A DNA stretch of 64,000 bases from Comamonas halotolerans (GCF_030162935.1 NZ_JASAUZ010000005.1:29151-93150), one strand, 5' to 3'. Numbered from the stretch's first letter, positions 27,131 to 37,050 are shown. Program-made: numbers and translations. The notes: generated from the letters alone by a model not told the origin.

Positions 27131-27160
27131 AAAAAAAGCGCTTCATAAGGCGCTTTTTTT
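27131..27160. terminator. Bidirectional terminator between flgN and fliA
   Basis: AAAAAAAGCGC (27131-27141) is an exact inverted repeat of GCGCTTTTTTT (27150-27160) with an 8-base loop, giving a T-run in either direction. It ends flgAMN on the plus strand and the flhB-fliA operon on the minus strand. Confidence 0.85.
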
Positions 27161-27174
27161 GTGGGCGGGCGTGC

Positions 27175-27891
27175 TCAATGTGCTCGCATCTTGGTGCGAA
27201 GCCGAGCGACTGCCTGGCTATGCAGCTGGCTCACGCGCGACTCTGTCACTTCAAGTACGGCTGCTATCTCTTTGAGATTCATTTCGTGCTCGTAGTACAT
27301 GCCCATCACGTACTTTTCACGCTCAGGCAGGCTCTCAATGGCCTCCACCAGGGCGGCGCGCATGCGCTCGTCGCGCAGCAGTGCAAAAGGGTCGGCATCA
27401 GCGTTGGCAACGTAGCGGTCAAGAAAACTTTCGTTGTCGTCATCGCCAGGGGTTATGTCTTCCAGATAAATCAGCTGTGTGCCGCGTACCTTGGACAGCA
27501 GAGCCTGGTAATCGCTCAGCGGCAGATCCATGGAATGCGCAATCTCCGACTCTTTAGGCGCGCGCCCAAGCTCTTGCTCCAGCTTGTGAATGGCTCGCTC
27601 AATGTCTTTTTGTCCCTTGCGCGAGCTACGGCTCATCCAGTCGTTGTCGCGCAACTCGTCCAGCATGGCACCTCGGATGCGCTGGCTGGCAAAGGTTTCA
27701 AACTGCACGCCCTGGCTGGATTCATAACGCGAAAGGGCTTCGGCCAGGCCAATCATGCCGACCTGAATGAGGTCGTCCAACTCCACGTTCGGCGGGAGTT
27801 TGGCAATCATGTGTTGTGCAATGCGACGTACCAGCGGGGCGTGCTGGCGAATCAGTGCATCGCGATCCAACTGACCATGGGCGGTATACAT
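27175..27891 (-). CDS. fliA: Flagellar sigma factor FliA (sigma-28)
   Basis: The start at 27891 gives 238 residues, the usual FliA size; the longer frame to 28155 runs antisense-like through its neighbour. Region 2 reads LVRRIAQHMIAKLPPNVELDDLIQVGMIGL and YESSQGVQFETFASQRIRGAM. Region 4 reads ESLPEREKYVMGMYYEHEMNLKEIAAVLEVTESRVSQLHSQA. It directs RNA polymerase to late flagellar and chemotaxis promoters. It is the last gene of the flhBAF operon, 4 bp after the flhG-like gene. Confidence 0.96.
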   Translation of the reverse strand: MYTAHGQLDRDALIRQHAPLVRRIAQHMIAKLPPNVELDDLIQVGMIGLAEALSRYESSQGVQFETFASQRIRGAMLDELRDNDWMSRSSRKGQKDIERAIHKLEQELGRAPKESEIAHSMDLPLSDYQALLSKVRGTQLIYLEDITPGDDDNESFLDRYVANADADPFALLRDERMRAALVEAIESLPEREKYVMGMYYEHEMNLKEIAAVLEVTESRVSQLHSQAVARLRTKMRAH

Positions 27892-27895
27892 TGAC

Positions 27896-28678
27896 TCAAT
27901 GGCTCCATGCAGCCGAAGCTGGCGAATCTGTGGAGGGGGCGGTGAATGCAAGCTCCTGAGGAGCGTGCAACGTCTCCGAATGCTCCAGACATTGTAGGGC
28001 CCAGCGTTGCAGCTGGCGGGGTTGCTCAGGGTCGAACTGTTCACACAGTGGCTCGGTGTGCAAATGGCGCATGGCGCATTGGGCCACCGACTTGAGCACG
28101 GGATCCAGGCCATAGCTGGCAGGGCGAAGCGCCACCAAGCGAGGCATCTGGGCACAGTGCATGAACATGTGTTTGAGGGCGCGGTAGCTGCTCACGACAT
28201 GGCGTGATTGTGAGGGAACCAGCTGGATTGAGGACTGGCTGCAAGCTTGCAGCATGCCAGCGAGCAAGGGAGCGGGTGCCCACAGAACGACCAGGGCGTG
28301 GTTGCGGACGAAGCGATAGAGCAAGTTCAACGGACGCTCGCCAGTCACCGAGGCTTTGTGCTGCAGCTGCACCATGCCGCGCGCAGCAGGCAAGGTCGCA
28401 ATGCTGTGCGGGTCATGGATATCTGCGTTCAGCGCTGTAAAAGCATAGCCCTGGCGTGGTTGCAGCATGTCTTGCAAGCCTGGTGCGGCGGATGTCTCTT
28501 GCTCTGTGCCATCCAGCACAACGACGGGGTAGCCTTGCTGCTGCAAATGGGCGCAGGCCATCCAAAGTGCTGCTGCGTCTGCGTTATCGCCGGATGGCAC
28601 CACGGGCAGCACGCGCAACGACGTTTGCGCGCCTTGCCAGTGCAAACCGGTTCCTTGGTGCCAAGCGCTCTCAAGCAT
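27896..28678 (-). CDS. FlhG-position protein without a P-loop (degenerate MinD/FlhG-like, uncertain)
   Basis: The start at 28678 overlaps the flhF stop by 8 bases and gives 260 residues. The gene occupies the slot of flhG/fleN between flhF and fliA, but no Walker A GKGGxGKT is present. The corresponding first strand reads VLPVVPSGDNADAAALWMACAH, and a Walker-B-like VVVLDG follows at about residue 70. This suggests a SIMIBI/ParA-like fold that has lost ATP binding. FlhG normally limits flagellar number by acting on FlhF. Whether this protein still binds FlhF is unknown. The homology is inferred from position and strand pattern, not from strong motifs. Confidence 0.6.
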   Translation of the reverse strand: MLESAWHQGTGLHWQGAQTSLRVLPVVPSGDNADAAALWMACAHLQQQGYPVVVLDGTEQETSAAPGLQDMLQPRQGYAFTALNADIHDPHSIATLPAARGMVQLQHKASVTGERPLNLLYRFVRNHALVVLWAPAPLLAGMLQACSQSSIQLVPSQSRHVVSSYRALKHMFMHCAQMPRLVALRPASYGLDPVLKSVAQCAMRHLHTEPLCEQFDPEQPRQLQRWALQCLEHSETLHAPQELAFTAPSTDSPASAAWSH

Positions 28679-30206
28679 GCAGCGCTCCTTGGGGGGAAGC
28701 CATGGAAGAGTCGGTGAAATAGTAATCCATGTCCAGCGTGCTGGGGTCAAACGCTGATCTGGAGTGCGCGCGCATCGAGGTGGCAACCAGTTCGCTGGCA
28801 TTGGCGCGCGCAAAATCTTCGGGCACGCGCTGGCCGTTGGTGATGCCACGCAGCACCAGCTGGTGACGAATCAGTGCATCCAGCGCTGGTGCCAGCTTGA
28901 CGGCTTCATCCACCTTGGAGAGGATGGCCTGTTGGCAGCCCACGCGCTTGAAGGCCGAGAGTGCTTCGTCCAGCGTGTCGCCATGGGCGCCAGCATTGGC
29001 CACCAGCAAGCGCTCGATACCGGGTATATCCAGCACCTCCAGAATGTCGTCCTTGCGCGGGTCACGTGGGGCCACGCCAGTGGTATCGATGATGACCATC
29101 TTCTTGCCAGCCAGCAGACCTAGCAGATCTTGCAGCGCCGCCTTGTCGTGTGCCAGGTGGGCAACTACTCCGAGCATGCGGCCATAAGCGCGCAGTTGAT
29201 CGTGGCCACCCACACGGTAGGTATCCAGGGTGATCAGGCCCACGCTGTTGGGGCCGTGCTTGGCAGCGCACAAGGCCGCGAGCTTGGCTGCAGTGGTGGT
29301 TTTACCGACGCCGGTAGAGCCCACCAGAGCAAACACACCACCCTTGTCCCAGATAGGCGCATCCGTGCTGTCTGTACGCAGATTGCGCTCGAGCACCTGC
29401 ACCAGCCATTTCATGGCATCAGCAGGGCTGGCGTTTTGTGGCAAGCGCTCCATAAGAGTGCGCGACAGCGCAGGTGAATAGCCGCAGCGAATCAGCTTCA
29501 GCATCATGTTGCTGTGCAGAGGGTTGCTGCGCGTCTGGTTCATCCAGGTCAGGGTATTGAAGCGCTCTTCAATCAAGTCCTTGACGGATTGCAATTCGTT
29601 GAGCAAGGCAGGAGCAGCTGCGGGTGCAGACACCACTGATTTGCGGGGTGGGTCGGCGGGAAGCTCCACGGCCAGACCACGTAGCGGATTGTGCTTGACC
29701 ACGGAAGGTGTGGTGGGCAATGGAGCACTGTCACGGACGGCATCCAGGCGGCTTTTGCGTGCAAACGTGGGCATGGCGTCGGGGGCCACTTCTCCGCTCA
29801 TTTCTTCGTTACGGCGGCGCAGCATGCGCTCGCGCACATAGTCCTGGAACGACAGCGTGCTCATGGCCAACTGCTCGGTGTCTTCGGCCACGCTCTGGCG
29901 GGGGCTGGCTTTGAGCCCTGATGCGGGCATTGCCTGCAGCAGTGCATCCATGCGCATAGGTGCCTTGGGTGCTTGCTTGGGCGCACGGGTCTCTTCGGCC
30001 TCGCGGGCCTGGATGGCGGCCATCAGGCCAGGGCTGGTCTGGTTGCCTTGATCCAGCTTGCCTAGCGCGTCTTCGGCGGTCGCCATGACTTCCACGCCGT
30101 TGGCTGTGGGGCGGTTGGACAAAATCAGGGTGTTATCACCGAATGCGGCACGCGCTTTGTCCAGGGCCTCACGTGAAGTGGGGGCTATGAAGCGTTGGAT
30201 GTTCAT
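28671..30206 (-). CDS. flhF: Flagellar SRP-like GTPase FlhF
   Basis: The 511-residue protein has an N-terminal basic region (MNIQRFIAPTSREALDKARAAFGDNTLILSNR), a variable middle and a C-terminal SRP-type GTPase domain with the P-loop VGSTGVGKTTTAAKLAAL and the later motifs DTYRVGGHDQL and DTTGVAP. FlhF sets the polar site of flagellum assembly, so its presence suggests polar flagellation. It overlaps flhA by 4 bases (ATGA). Confidence 0.95.
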   Translation of the reverse strand: MNIQRFIAPTSREALDKARAAFGDNTLILSNRPTANGVEVMATAEDALGKLDQGNQTSPGLMAAIQAREAEETRAPKQAPKAPMRMDALLQAMPASGLKASPRQSVAEDTEQLAMSTLSFQDYVRERMLRRRNEEMSGEVAPDAMPTFARKSRLDAVRDSAPLPTTPSVVKHNPLRGLAVELPADPPRKSVVSAPAAAPALLNELQSVKDLIEERFNTLTWMNQTRSNPLHSNMMLKLIRCGYSPALSRTLMERLPQNASPADAMKWLVQVLERNLRTDSTDAPIWDKGGVFALVGSTGVGKTTTAAKLAALCAAKHGPNSVGLITLDTYRVGGHDQLRAYGRMLGVVAHLAHDKAALQDLLGLLAGKKMVIIDTTGVAPRDPRKDDILEVLDIPGIERLLVANAGAHGDTLDEALSAFKRVGCQQAILSKVDEAVKLAPALDALIRHQLVLRGITNGQRVPEDFARANASELVATSMRAHSRSAFDPSTLDMDYYFTDSSMASPQGALHA

Positions 30207-32323
30207 GCGTTTGCACCTTTAAGAATGGGGCCGATGCGGATGGTGTGGGTCTCGGGGATCTCGCTGTGCGCCAGCACTTGGAGGCGGGGGGCCACACGTC
30301 GCACCAGGCGAGCGATAGCGTTACGAATGGCGTCGGGCACCAGCAGGCAGGCGGGCAGGCCCAACTCTTCTTGTTTGTTGGCAACTTCGGCGGCGCGCTG
30401 TGTCAGCAAATCGGCCACGCCGGGATCCAGCGAAGGGCTTTGGGGGTTGCTCAGGGCTTGCACCAGCAAGCGCTCCAGGCCGGGCTCGATGGCAATCACG
30501 TTCAGTTCACGAGTGGGGCCGTAGATCTGCTGCACGATGGCGGGAGCCAGCGCAATGCGCACGCGGCGAGCCAGCTCCACAGGGTCTTGGGTCTGTGTGG
30601 CGTACTCGGCCAGGGTTTCGATGATGGTGCGGATATCGCGAATGTGCACCGCGTCCTCCAGCAGCAGCTGGAGCACCTTTTGGAACACTGTGATGGACAC
30701 CATTTTCGGAATGACTTCTTCAATCAGCTTGGGCGCGGACTTGGCCACGTGATCCACCAGTTGCTGAACCTCATTGCGGCTCAACAGCTTGGCGGCATGC
30801 ATTTGCATCAAGTGTGACAAATGTGTCGCCATCACAGTTTCCGAATCAACGACGGTAAAACCTGCCATTTGTGCCGCTTCCTTTTGGCGCTCGTCGATCC
30901 AGTGCGCGGGCAGACCAAATGCCGGGTCGGTGGTGGGAGTGCCAATCAGCGGGGTGGTGATGCCACCGGGATTGATAGCCAGGTACATGCCGGGGAAGGC
31001 TTCACCTTCGCCGACCATCACGCCACGCAGCGTCAGGCGGTAGGCGCTGGGCTTGAGTTCCAGGTTGTCTCGCACGTGCACGGCAGGAGGCAGAAAGCCC
31101 ACCTCCTGGGCAAATTTGCGCCGTACACCCTTGATGCGGGTGAGCAGGTCACCCTGGCGCTTTTTGTCCACCAGGGCAATCAGACGATAGCCCAGCTCGA
31201 GACCCAGCAGATCTACGGGCTGCAGGTCATCCCACGTGGCTTCAGTATCTTGTTGCGCAGCAGCCAACGCACCGGGCATGGTGGCATCAGCACCACTTCC
31301 AGCCTTGGTTTGTTCCGCTTTCTTGGTGTTGCGACGGTAGACCAGCCAGGCACCATAGCCAAACAAGGCGCCCATGGTCAAAAACACCGTGTGCGGCATA
31401 TTGGGAATCAGTCCCAGCATGACCAAGATGGCTGCAGTGATCGCCAAGGCACGTGGCGAAGCCAGCATCTGGTTGGCGATCTGTTTGCCGGTATCGTTGT
31501 CCTTGCCCACACGCGAAATCACCATGGCAGAAGCCACCGAGATGAGCAGCGCGGGGATTTGTGCCACCAGGGCATCACCTACCGACAGCAGAATGTAGCT
31601 GTTGGCTGCTTCGCCAGCGCTCAGGCCGTGTTGGGCCATACCGATGATGAAACCGCCCACAATGGTAATCACCAGTATCAGGATGCCTGCCATGGCGTCA
31701 CCACGCACAAACTTGGATGCTCCGTCCATGGAGCCGAAGAAATTGGCTTCTTCCTGCACTTCAGCGCGGCGGCGTTTGGCTTCCGTTTCGTCAATCAGAC
31801 CTGCGTTCAAGTCAGCGTCCACGGCCATTTGCTTGCCTGGCATGGCATCCAGGGTGAAACGTGCTGATACTTCGGCAATGCGCTCTGCCCCCTTGGTGAT
31901 CACGACAAAGTTGATCACCACCAGAATTGCGAACACGATCAAGCCCACGGCAAAGTTGCCGCCAATCAGGAAGTGACCAAACGACTCGATCACTGCCCCT
32001 GCAGCGCCAGGGCCGGTGTGGCCTTCCAGCAGCACCACGCGGGTTGAAGCTACGTTCAGCGACAGCCGCATCAAGGTGGTCAGCAGCAGCACGGAGGGGA
32101 AAGCTGCAAAGTCCAGTGGTTTGACCATGTAGGCCGCGATCATCATCACCATCAACGCGGTGGCAATGTTCAGTGTGAAAAAGGTGTCCAGCAGCCAGGG
32201 GGGGATAGGCAGTACCATCAGCGCCAGGATGGCGATCACCAGAATGGGTGCCGCCAAGCTCTGGAGTGCCAAGCCATTCTTGCTGTTCCAGTGGTGCAGG
32301 TTTTTCAGGAGGGCAGTGCTCAT
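30203..32323 (-). CDS. flhA: Flagellar type III export gate protein FlhA
   Basis: A 706-residue inner-membrane protein with about eight hydrophobic segments in the first 330 residues. It includes the conserved FHIPEP-type loop region (AERIAEVSARFTLDAMPGKQMAVDADLNAGLI). A large cytoplasmic domain follows, which docks chaperone-substrate pairs. The length is typical. It is cotranscribed with flhB (21 bp upstream) and flhF. Confidence 0.97.
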   Translation of the reverse strand: MSTALLKNLHHWNSKNGLALQSLAAPILVIAILALMVLPIPPWLLDTFFTLNIATALMVMMIAAYMVKPLDFAAFPSVLLLTTLMRLSLNVASTRVVLLEGHTGPGAAGAVIESFGHFLIGGNFAVGLIVFAILVVINFVVITKGAERIAEVSARFTLDAMPGKQMAVDADLNAGLIDETEAKRRRAEVQEEANFFGSMDGASKFVRGDAMAGILILVITIVGGFIIGMAQHGLSAGEAANSYILLSVGDALVAQIPALLISVASAMVISRVGKDNDTGKQIANQMLASPRALAITAAILVMLGLIPNMPHTVFLTMGALFGYGAWLVYRRNTKKAEQTKAGSGADATMPGALAAAQQDTEATWDDLQPVDLLGLELGYRLIALVDKKRQGDLLTRIKGVRRKFAQEVGFLPPAVHVRDNLELKPSAYRLTLRGVMVGEGEAFPGMYLAINPGGITTPLIGTPTTDPAFGLPAHWIDERQKEAAQMAGFTVVDSETVMATHLSHLMQMHAAKLLSRNEVQQLVDHVAKSAPKLIEEVIPKMVSITVFQKVLQLLLEDAVHIRDIRTIIETLAEYATQTQDPVELARRVRIALAPAIVQQIYGPTRELNVIAIEPGLERLLVQALSNPQSPSLDPGVADLLTQRAAEVANKQEELGLPACLLVPDAIRNAIARLVRRVAPRLQVLAHSEIPETHTIRIGPILKGANA

Positions 32324-32344
32324 GGGTGCAGTGCTTTCTAGCGC

Positions 32345-33496
32345 TTAAGGCTTCGCTGTCGCAGCACGCTGGGTGTGCGGATCAAGTTCTGGAGGCACGT
32401 GGGGCTGAACCAGCTCACCAGGTGCTGTGCCTTCGCCGCGCATGGCGGCCTTGAGGCGGTAAACATAGGCCAGCACCTGCGCCACTGCGGTATACAGCGT
32501 GGAAGGGATGGACTGGTCAATTTCTGCATGCGCATACAAGGCGCGGGCCAGCATGGGGGACTCCAGCACGGGAATCTGGTGCGACTTGGCCACTTCTCGA
32601 ATCTTCAGCGCAACCAGATCCGCGCCCATAGCCACCACCTGCGGGGCAGCCATGGTTTTTTCGTCATAGCGCAACGCCACCGAGTAGTGGGTGGGGTTGG
32701 TGACCACAAAGTCAGCCTTGGGGACAGCCTGGATGCTGGCGCGCTGGGCAATTTCGCGCTGCTTTTGGCGAATCTTGCCTTTGAGCTCAGGGCTGCCTTC
32801 CGACTCCTTGTGCTCTTGCTTGACTTCCTGGTGGCTCATCTTCAGCCGCTGCAGAAACAGCACCCGCTGCAAGGGCACATCAATCATCGCAACCACAAAC
32901 ACCACCACCAACAGCATGACCATGCCATTGACAATCCAGTCACCCACCTGGGCCAGGGCGGCAGAGCCCCCCAGGGCTGGAATGCTCGACAACTCAACGA
33001 TGCCGGACTTGATGTGGAACCAGCCCACGGTTGCCAGAATCAGCGTCAGCAGCACGTTCTTGAGCGCTGTGACCATCTGCTGCTTGGAAAACACATTGCC
33101 CAGGCCTGAGATGGGATTGATGCGCTTGAACTGCGGCATGATGGGCTTGGTGCTGTAAATCCAGCCTCCGGACATCAGGGTCAGGATGATGGAGACGATG
33201 TTGATTGCCAGCGCAAAAATGACGCAACCCAGAATGCCTACCAGCGCCATGTCGGTCAGGCGCTCCACCATCAATTGCGGGGCTAGCACGCTGTCAGCGT
33301 TGAATGACATTTGCTTGCTGATGGCAATACGCAGGTGGTGCATCAGTGTGGGCCCCCCGGCGACCACCATCAAGGAACCCACACCCAGCACCGCCAGGTG
33401 GCCGAGATCACGCGAGCGCGATGTCTGCCCGTCCTTGCGGGTTTTCTGCAGCTTCCTTTCGGTTGCTGGTAGGGATTTATCTTGGCTGGATTCCAT
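32345..33496 (-). CDS. flhB: Flagellar export switch protein FlhB
   Basis: The start at 33496 (MESSQDKSLPATERKLQKTRKDGQTSRSRDL) gives 383 residues: four membrane segments, then a cytoplasmic domain with the self-cleaving NPTH site in VVTNPTHYSVALRYDEK. Cleavage there switches export from hook to filament substrates. It is the first gene of the flhB-flhA-flhF-flhG-like-fliA operon. Confidence 0.96.
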   Translation of the reverse strand: MESSQDKSLPATERKLQKTRKDGQTSRSRDLGHLAVLGVGSLMVVAGGPTLMHHLRIAISKQMSFNADSVLAPQLMVERLTDMALVGILGCVIFALAINIVSIILTLMSGGWIYSTKPIMPQFKRINPISGLGNVFSKQQMVTALKNVLLTLILATVGWFHIKSGIVELSSIPALGGSAALAQVGDWIVNGMVMLLVVVFVVAMIDVPLQRVLFLQRLKMSHQEVKQEHKESEGSPELKGKIRQKQREIAQRASIQAVPKADFVVTNPTHYSVALRYDEKTMAAPQVVAMGADLVALKIREVAKSHQIPVLESPMLARALYAHAEIDQSIPSTLYTAVAQVLAYVYRLKAAMRGEGTAPGELVQPHVPPELDPHTQRAATAKP

Positions 33497-33826
33497 GGCG
33501 GCATAAGACGAAGGTCTCATGCCATTGTCTGCAAGCCATCAAATCGCTAAAGCTGGAAAAGCGTGCTCGGGAGGGCGCTATTCGAACGCCAATGGTGCTG
33601 CCAAGCGTCGCGCAATCTGCTAAGACTCGCGAACGCCACCTTGCTGTGACGTGGCAGAGCCTTGTCGTACCTGCGCATGGCCAGCTTCAGGAGCGCAGGC
33701 TCAAGAACGTGTTTACGATCTCCTCACATCACGACTGTGGTTAAGCGGGATGGGATGCTAGACGCAGCGCTTTGAACGCATACCGATTGCGCATCAACGT
33801 GACTGCGTACAGCTCGAAAACACGTG
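33497..33826. other. 330-bp intergenic region upstream of flhB
   Basis: No convincing gene is seen. The region must carry the flhB operon promoter, but no core promoter stands out. It contains a 7-bp inverted repeat, CCTGCGC (33670-33676) / GCGCAGG (33693-33699), and the motif CGCTAAAGCTGG at about 33546, loosely like one between flgB and flgA. cheZ on the same strand ends at its right edge without a clear intrinsic terminator. Confidence 0.5.
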
Positions 33827-34603
33827 CTAAAAGCCCAGGCTGGCCAGCAGATCGTCCACCTGGGATTGCGAGGTCACCACGTCAGGGGTGCTGGGGTCTA
33901 CCACAGGGCCTTGCAGCTTGGGGTGCGAGGGGGCCGCTTGTGCAGATGCGTTCTCGGAGGCTGGTGTTGCGCTGACTTCTGCCAGGGCTGCAGCCCACAA
34001 ATCATCCGTTTGCTCTGCCGAGACAGCAGCGCCAGTGACCATGGCAGCAGCCGCACTGACCTCTCCCTGGTCAAGTAGCGTGGTGCCATTGTTCACCTGT
34101 GGTGCGGTTTGCAGCAGCAGCTCCACCAGCTGGCTTTCCAGATCGCTGGCCAGACGGACAACCTTGGCAATCACTTGTCCGGTCAGGTCATGGAAGTCCT
34201 GAGCCATCATGATGTCGGTCAACTGTTGATCCACGATCTCTGTGGATTTTTCCATGTCTTCCAGGTAATTCATGATGTGCCCTTTGGCCACCGCGGCCAC
34301 GGGGTCGGCGATCATGGCCTGGCGCATGGCCTTGGTCTGCGCCACGATGGCAGTTTGCCGCTCTTTGGCGTCATCGACCAGCGTCAGCACTTTTTCCGCA
34401 GCTTCACCTGTTAGCCGTGCAATGTACGAAAGACGGTTTTGTGCATCCGGCAATTCTGCGGTCGCACCACGCAAGCGGTCGGCATAGCCCAGCTCGCGCA
34501 GCGAATCATGCAACTGCCGGGTGAGTATGCCGATTTTGTTGTGGACATCGCCATGGTCGAAACCATGCGACGGTGCGTCGCTGTTGGGCGTTGCGTGGTC
34601 CAT
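33827..34603 (-). CDS. cheZ: CheY-P phosphatase CheZ
   Basis: The 258-residue helical protein carries the CheZ catalytic segment AQDFHDLTGQ with Asp139 and Gln143. It ends in SQSQVDDLLASLGF, the classical C-terminal CheY-binding peptide. It dephosphorylates CheY-P to end tumble signals. It lies 3 bp downstream of cheY in the motA-motB-cheY-cheZ unit. Confidence 0.96.
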   Translation of the reverse strand: MDHATPNSDAPSHGFDHGDVHNKIGILTRQLHDSLRELGYADRLRGATAELPDAQNRLSYIARLTGEAAEKVLTLVDDAKERQTAIVAQTKAMRQAMIADPVAAVAKGHIMNYLEDMEKSTEIVDQQLTDIMMAQDFHDLTGQVIAKVVRLASDLESQLVELLLQTAPQVNNGTTLLDQGEVSAAAAMVTGAAVSAEQTDDLWAAALAEVSATPASENASAQAAPSHPKLQGPVVDPSTPDVVTSQSQVDDLLASLGF

Positions 34604-34606
34604 GGA

Positions 34607-34999
34607 TCAGTTCAAGCCAAGCTTTTTCAAGATCAGGTTGACTTTTTCTTCCAAGGTCGCCTTGGTGAAGGGCTTGACGATGTAACCTGCCGCGCCCCCT
34701 TGGGCGGCAGCCACAATGTCTTCCTTGCGAGCTTCTGCGGTCACCATCAGCACCGGCAGGTGCTTGAGTTTCTCATCAGCCTTGATTTCGGTGAGTAGCT
34801 GAAAGCCATTCATGTTCGGCATGTTGATGTCGGTGACCACGAAGTCAAACTTGCTGTTGCGCAGCTTGTGCAGCGCTGCGACACCGTCTTCGGCTTCATC
34901 CGCTTCGGTAAAGCCGCTTTCCTTGAGCAGATTGCGCACGATGCGGCGCATGGTGGAGAAATCGTCAACGATCAAAAAACGAAGGGTATTGGTGGCCAC
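34607..34999 (-). CDS. cheY: Chemotaxis response regulator CheY (copy 1)
   Basis: The start is a GTG at 34999 with AAAGGG upstream, giving [20 protein letters not shown] and 130 residues, the normal CheY size. The longer frame runs into the motB intergenic region. Receiver residues are present: DD near residue 12, the phospho-acceptor in [12 protein letters not shown], Thr/Ala in MVTAEA and Lys in YIVKPF. It closely resembles enterobacterial CheY and is likely the motor-binding copy, given its place next to motAB and cheZ. Confidence 0.95.
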   Translation of the reverse strand: MATNTLRFLIVDDFSTMRRIVRNLLKESGFTEADEAEDGVAALHKLRNSKFDFVVTDINMPNMNGFQLLTEIKADEKLKHLPVLMVTAEARKEDIVAAAQGGAAGYIVKPFTKATLEEKVNLILKKLGLN

Positions 35000-35073
35000 G
35001 GGGACCCTTTCGGTCAAATATGCTTCTGAATGACGCTTGCGCCAAGCGCAGGCTTCGTCCGATTCACAAATTG

Positions 35074-36051
35074 TCACGGAGTTTGCGATGCTGGAGACGG
35101 ATTCTCCTGCTTTTCCGATTGCAATTTGTTGTCTTGTTGCGCAGAAGGTGCTGGCTTACCCAGCAAGCGCTCTTCTGCTTCATGCGTCAGCACGGTAATC
35201 GTGATACGCCGGTTTTGGGGCGCGCGTGGGTCGTCCGGGAGCAGCAAGTCGCTGGCTGCGAGGCCTACCACGCGGGCAAGTTTGTCGTTGGGCATGCCTG
35301 CTGCTACCAGTTCACGGCGAGAAGCATTGGCGCGGTCGGTCGAAAGCTCCCAGTTGCTATAGCCTTTTTCGCCGCTGCCATAGGGCGCCGCATCGGTGTG
35401 ACCAGCAAGGCTGATGCGATTTTCCACACCACCCAATGCTGCACCCACCTCTCGCAGGATGTCTCGCATATAAGGTTTGACAAGGGCGCTACCAATGTCA
35501 AACATGGGGCGGTTTTGCTCGTCCACGATCTGGACTTGCAAACCATCCAGCGTGATATCCATGCGAATTTGTGACTTGTACTCGTTCAAAGCAGCATTGC
35601 TGGCGATCATGGCCTCAAGCTTGGCACGCAAGGCCAGAATCCGTTGTGCATCCTGTTGGGCACGCTGGTGCCGGATGTCTCTGCGCTGCTGTGTGTCATC
35701 GTTGGCATCGGAGCGCTTGACCTGACCATGTACGCGGGCCAAATCGGTGCCACCGCCAGGAATGATGCTGGAGCTGTTGCCCGAGCCATCTCCGCCGTTC
35801 ATGGCAACTTTCAGCGGGGAGTTGAAGTATGCAGCGATGCCTTGCAAGTCACCCTGCGAAGTGGAACCCAGCAGCCACATCAGCAAAAAGAACGCCATCA
35901 TTGCCGTCATGAAGTCGGCATAGGCGATCTTCCACGCGCCGCCATGGTGGCCGTGCTCGCCTTTTTTGACGCGTTTGATGATGATGGGTTGCAGCTTCTT
36001 GTCGAGTGCAACCCCGGCTTGTGCGCTGCCGGGAGCGTTTGGGGGCGGCAT
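35074..36051 (-). CDS. motB: Flagellar stator protein MotB
   Basis: The 325-residue protein has one N-terminal membrane helix preceded by [22 protein letters not shown], in which the aspartate is the proton-binding residue. A C-terminal OmpA-like peptidoglycan-binding domain follows ([13 protein letters not shown]). It anchors the stator to the cell wall. It begins 6 bp after motA. Confidence 0.96.
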   Translation of the reverse strand: MPPPNAPGSAQAGVALDKKLQPIIIKRVKKGEHGHHGGAWKIAYADFMTAMMAFFLLMWLLGSTSQGDLQGIAAYFNSPLKVAMNGGDGSGNSSSIIPGGGTDLARVHGQVKRSDANDDTQQRRDIRHQRAQQDAQRILALRAKLEAMIASNAALNEYKSQIRMDITLDGLQVQIVDEQNRPMFDIGSALVKPYMRDILREVGAALGGVENRISLAGHTDAAPYGSGEKGYSNWELSTDRANASRRELVAAGMPNDKLARVVGLAASDLLLPDDPRAPQNRRITITVLTHEAEERLLGKPAPSAQQDNKLQSEKQENPSPASQTP

Positions 36052-36057
36052 CGCTTC

Positions 36058-36915
36058 TTACTTCCTCTTGACGTGCTCTTCCAGTTCCAGGAAGCCTGGG
36101 CGTTCTGTGGAATAAAGCACCTTGCGGCCAAATTCGATGGCGGTTGGCGGGTTGTAGCCTTGCATGCTGGCAATCAAGGTGCACTTGATGCACTCAAATT
36201 CTTTGCTGCCGTCTTGCTGCCGTTGTTCAACCAAACCAGCCAGAGGCTCCACCAGCGCATAGGCCAGCAAAATCCCCAGGAACGTACCTACCAGCGCTGA
36301 GGCAATCATGCCCCCAAGCACAGAAGGCGGCTGGCCAACAGAGCCCATGGTGTTCACCACACCCAGAACCGCAGCCACGATACCGAAGGCCGGTAATGCA
36401 CCTGCCAGACGTTGCAATGCCACCACCACGCGGTGGCCTTCCTGATGGTGGGCCTCGATCTCGTTATCCATCAGGGATTCGATTTCGTGGGAGTTGAGAT
36501 TGCCCGAGACCATCATGCGCAAATAATCTGTCATGAACTCCACCAGATGAGCGTCGGCCAGCAACTCCGGGTATTTTTGAAAGATGTCCGAGTTTTGTGG
36601 CTCCTCCACGTCCATCTCGATGGCCATCAAGCCTTCCTTGCGGGCTTTTTGTAGCAGGTCATACAGCAAGGCCAGCAGGCTCATAAAGCGTGCTTTGGAG
36701 TGTTTGGAGCCTTTGATGGCTGCCGGAATCGCGGCCATCGTGGCCTTGAGCACCTTGGGCTGGTTGCTCACGATGAACGCGCCAACGGCCGCGCCACCAA
36801 TGGTGGCCAGTTCAAAGGGCAGGGCTTTACCAAGCACGCTCATGTTTCCGCCATGGAGGGCGTAAACACCGAAAACGCAGCCGAAAGCAATGATGTAACC
36901 AATCAGGACAAGCAT
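36058..36915 (-). CDS. motA: Flagellar stator protein MotA
   Basis: The 285-residue inner-membrane protein has four hydrophobic segments and the cytoplasmic loop ARKEGLMAIEMDVEEPQNSDIF. The conserved tail of the fourth helix region reads LVGTFLGILLAYALVEPLAGLVEQ. With MotB it forms the proton-driven stator. First gene of the mot-che unit; its promoter should lie in 36916-37000, where I see no clear sigma-28 site. Confidence 0.96.
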   Translation of the reverse strand: MLVLIGYIIAFGCVFGVYALHGGNMSVLGKALPFELATIGGAAVGAFIVSNQPKVLKATMAAIPAAIKGSKHSKARFMSLLALLYDLLQKARKEGLMAIEMDVEEPQNSDIFQKYPELLADAHLVEFMTDYLRMMVSGNLNSHEIESLMDNEIEAHHQEGHRVVVALQRLAGALPAFGIVAAVLGVVNTMGSVGQPPSVLGGMIASALVGTFLGILLAYALVEPLAGLVEQRQQDGSKEFECIKCTLIASMQGYNPPTAIEFGRKVLYSTERPGFLELEEHVKRK

Positions 36916-37002
36916 GGTGCAAGCTTAGTGAGTTGCTTGGAGCGCAAAGCAGTGAGGAGCATGGGTTTTTTGTGCGATTTCGGACGTTAAGTGGTGGGGG
37001 AC

Positions 37003-37033
37003 AAAAAATGGCCTTGGCTATTCCAAGGCCATT
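37003..37033 (-). terminator. Intrinsic terminator after fliT
   Basis: AATGGCCTTGG (37007-37017) pairs exactly with CCAAGGCCATT (37023-37033) around a 5-base loop. On the minus strand it is followed by six Ts (plus-strand A-run 37003-37008). It lies 17 bp beyond the fliT stop and ends the flagellin-fliD-fliS-fliT unit. Confidence 0.88.
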
Positions 37034-37050
37034 AGCAGGCGGTGAGAGGT

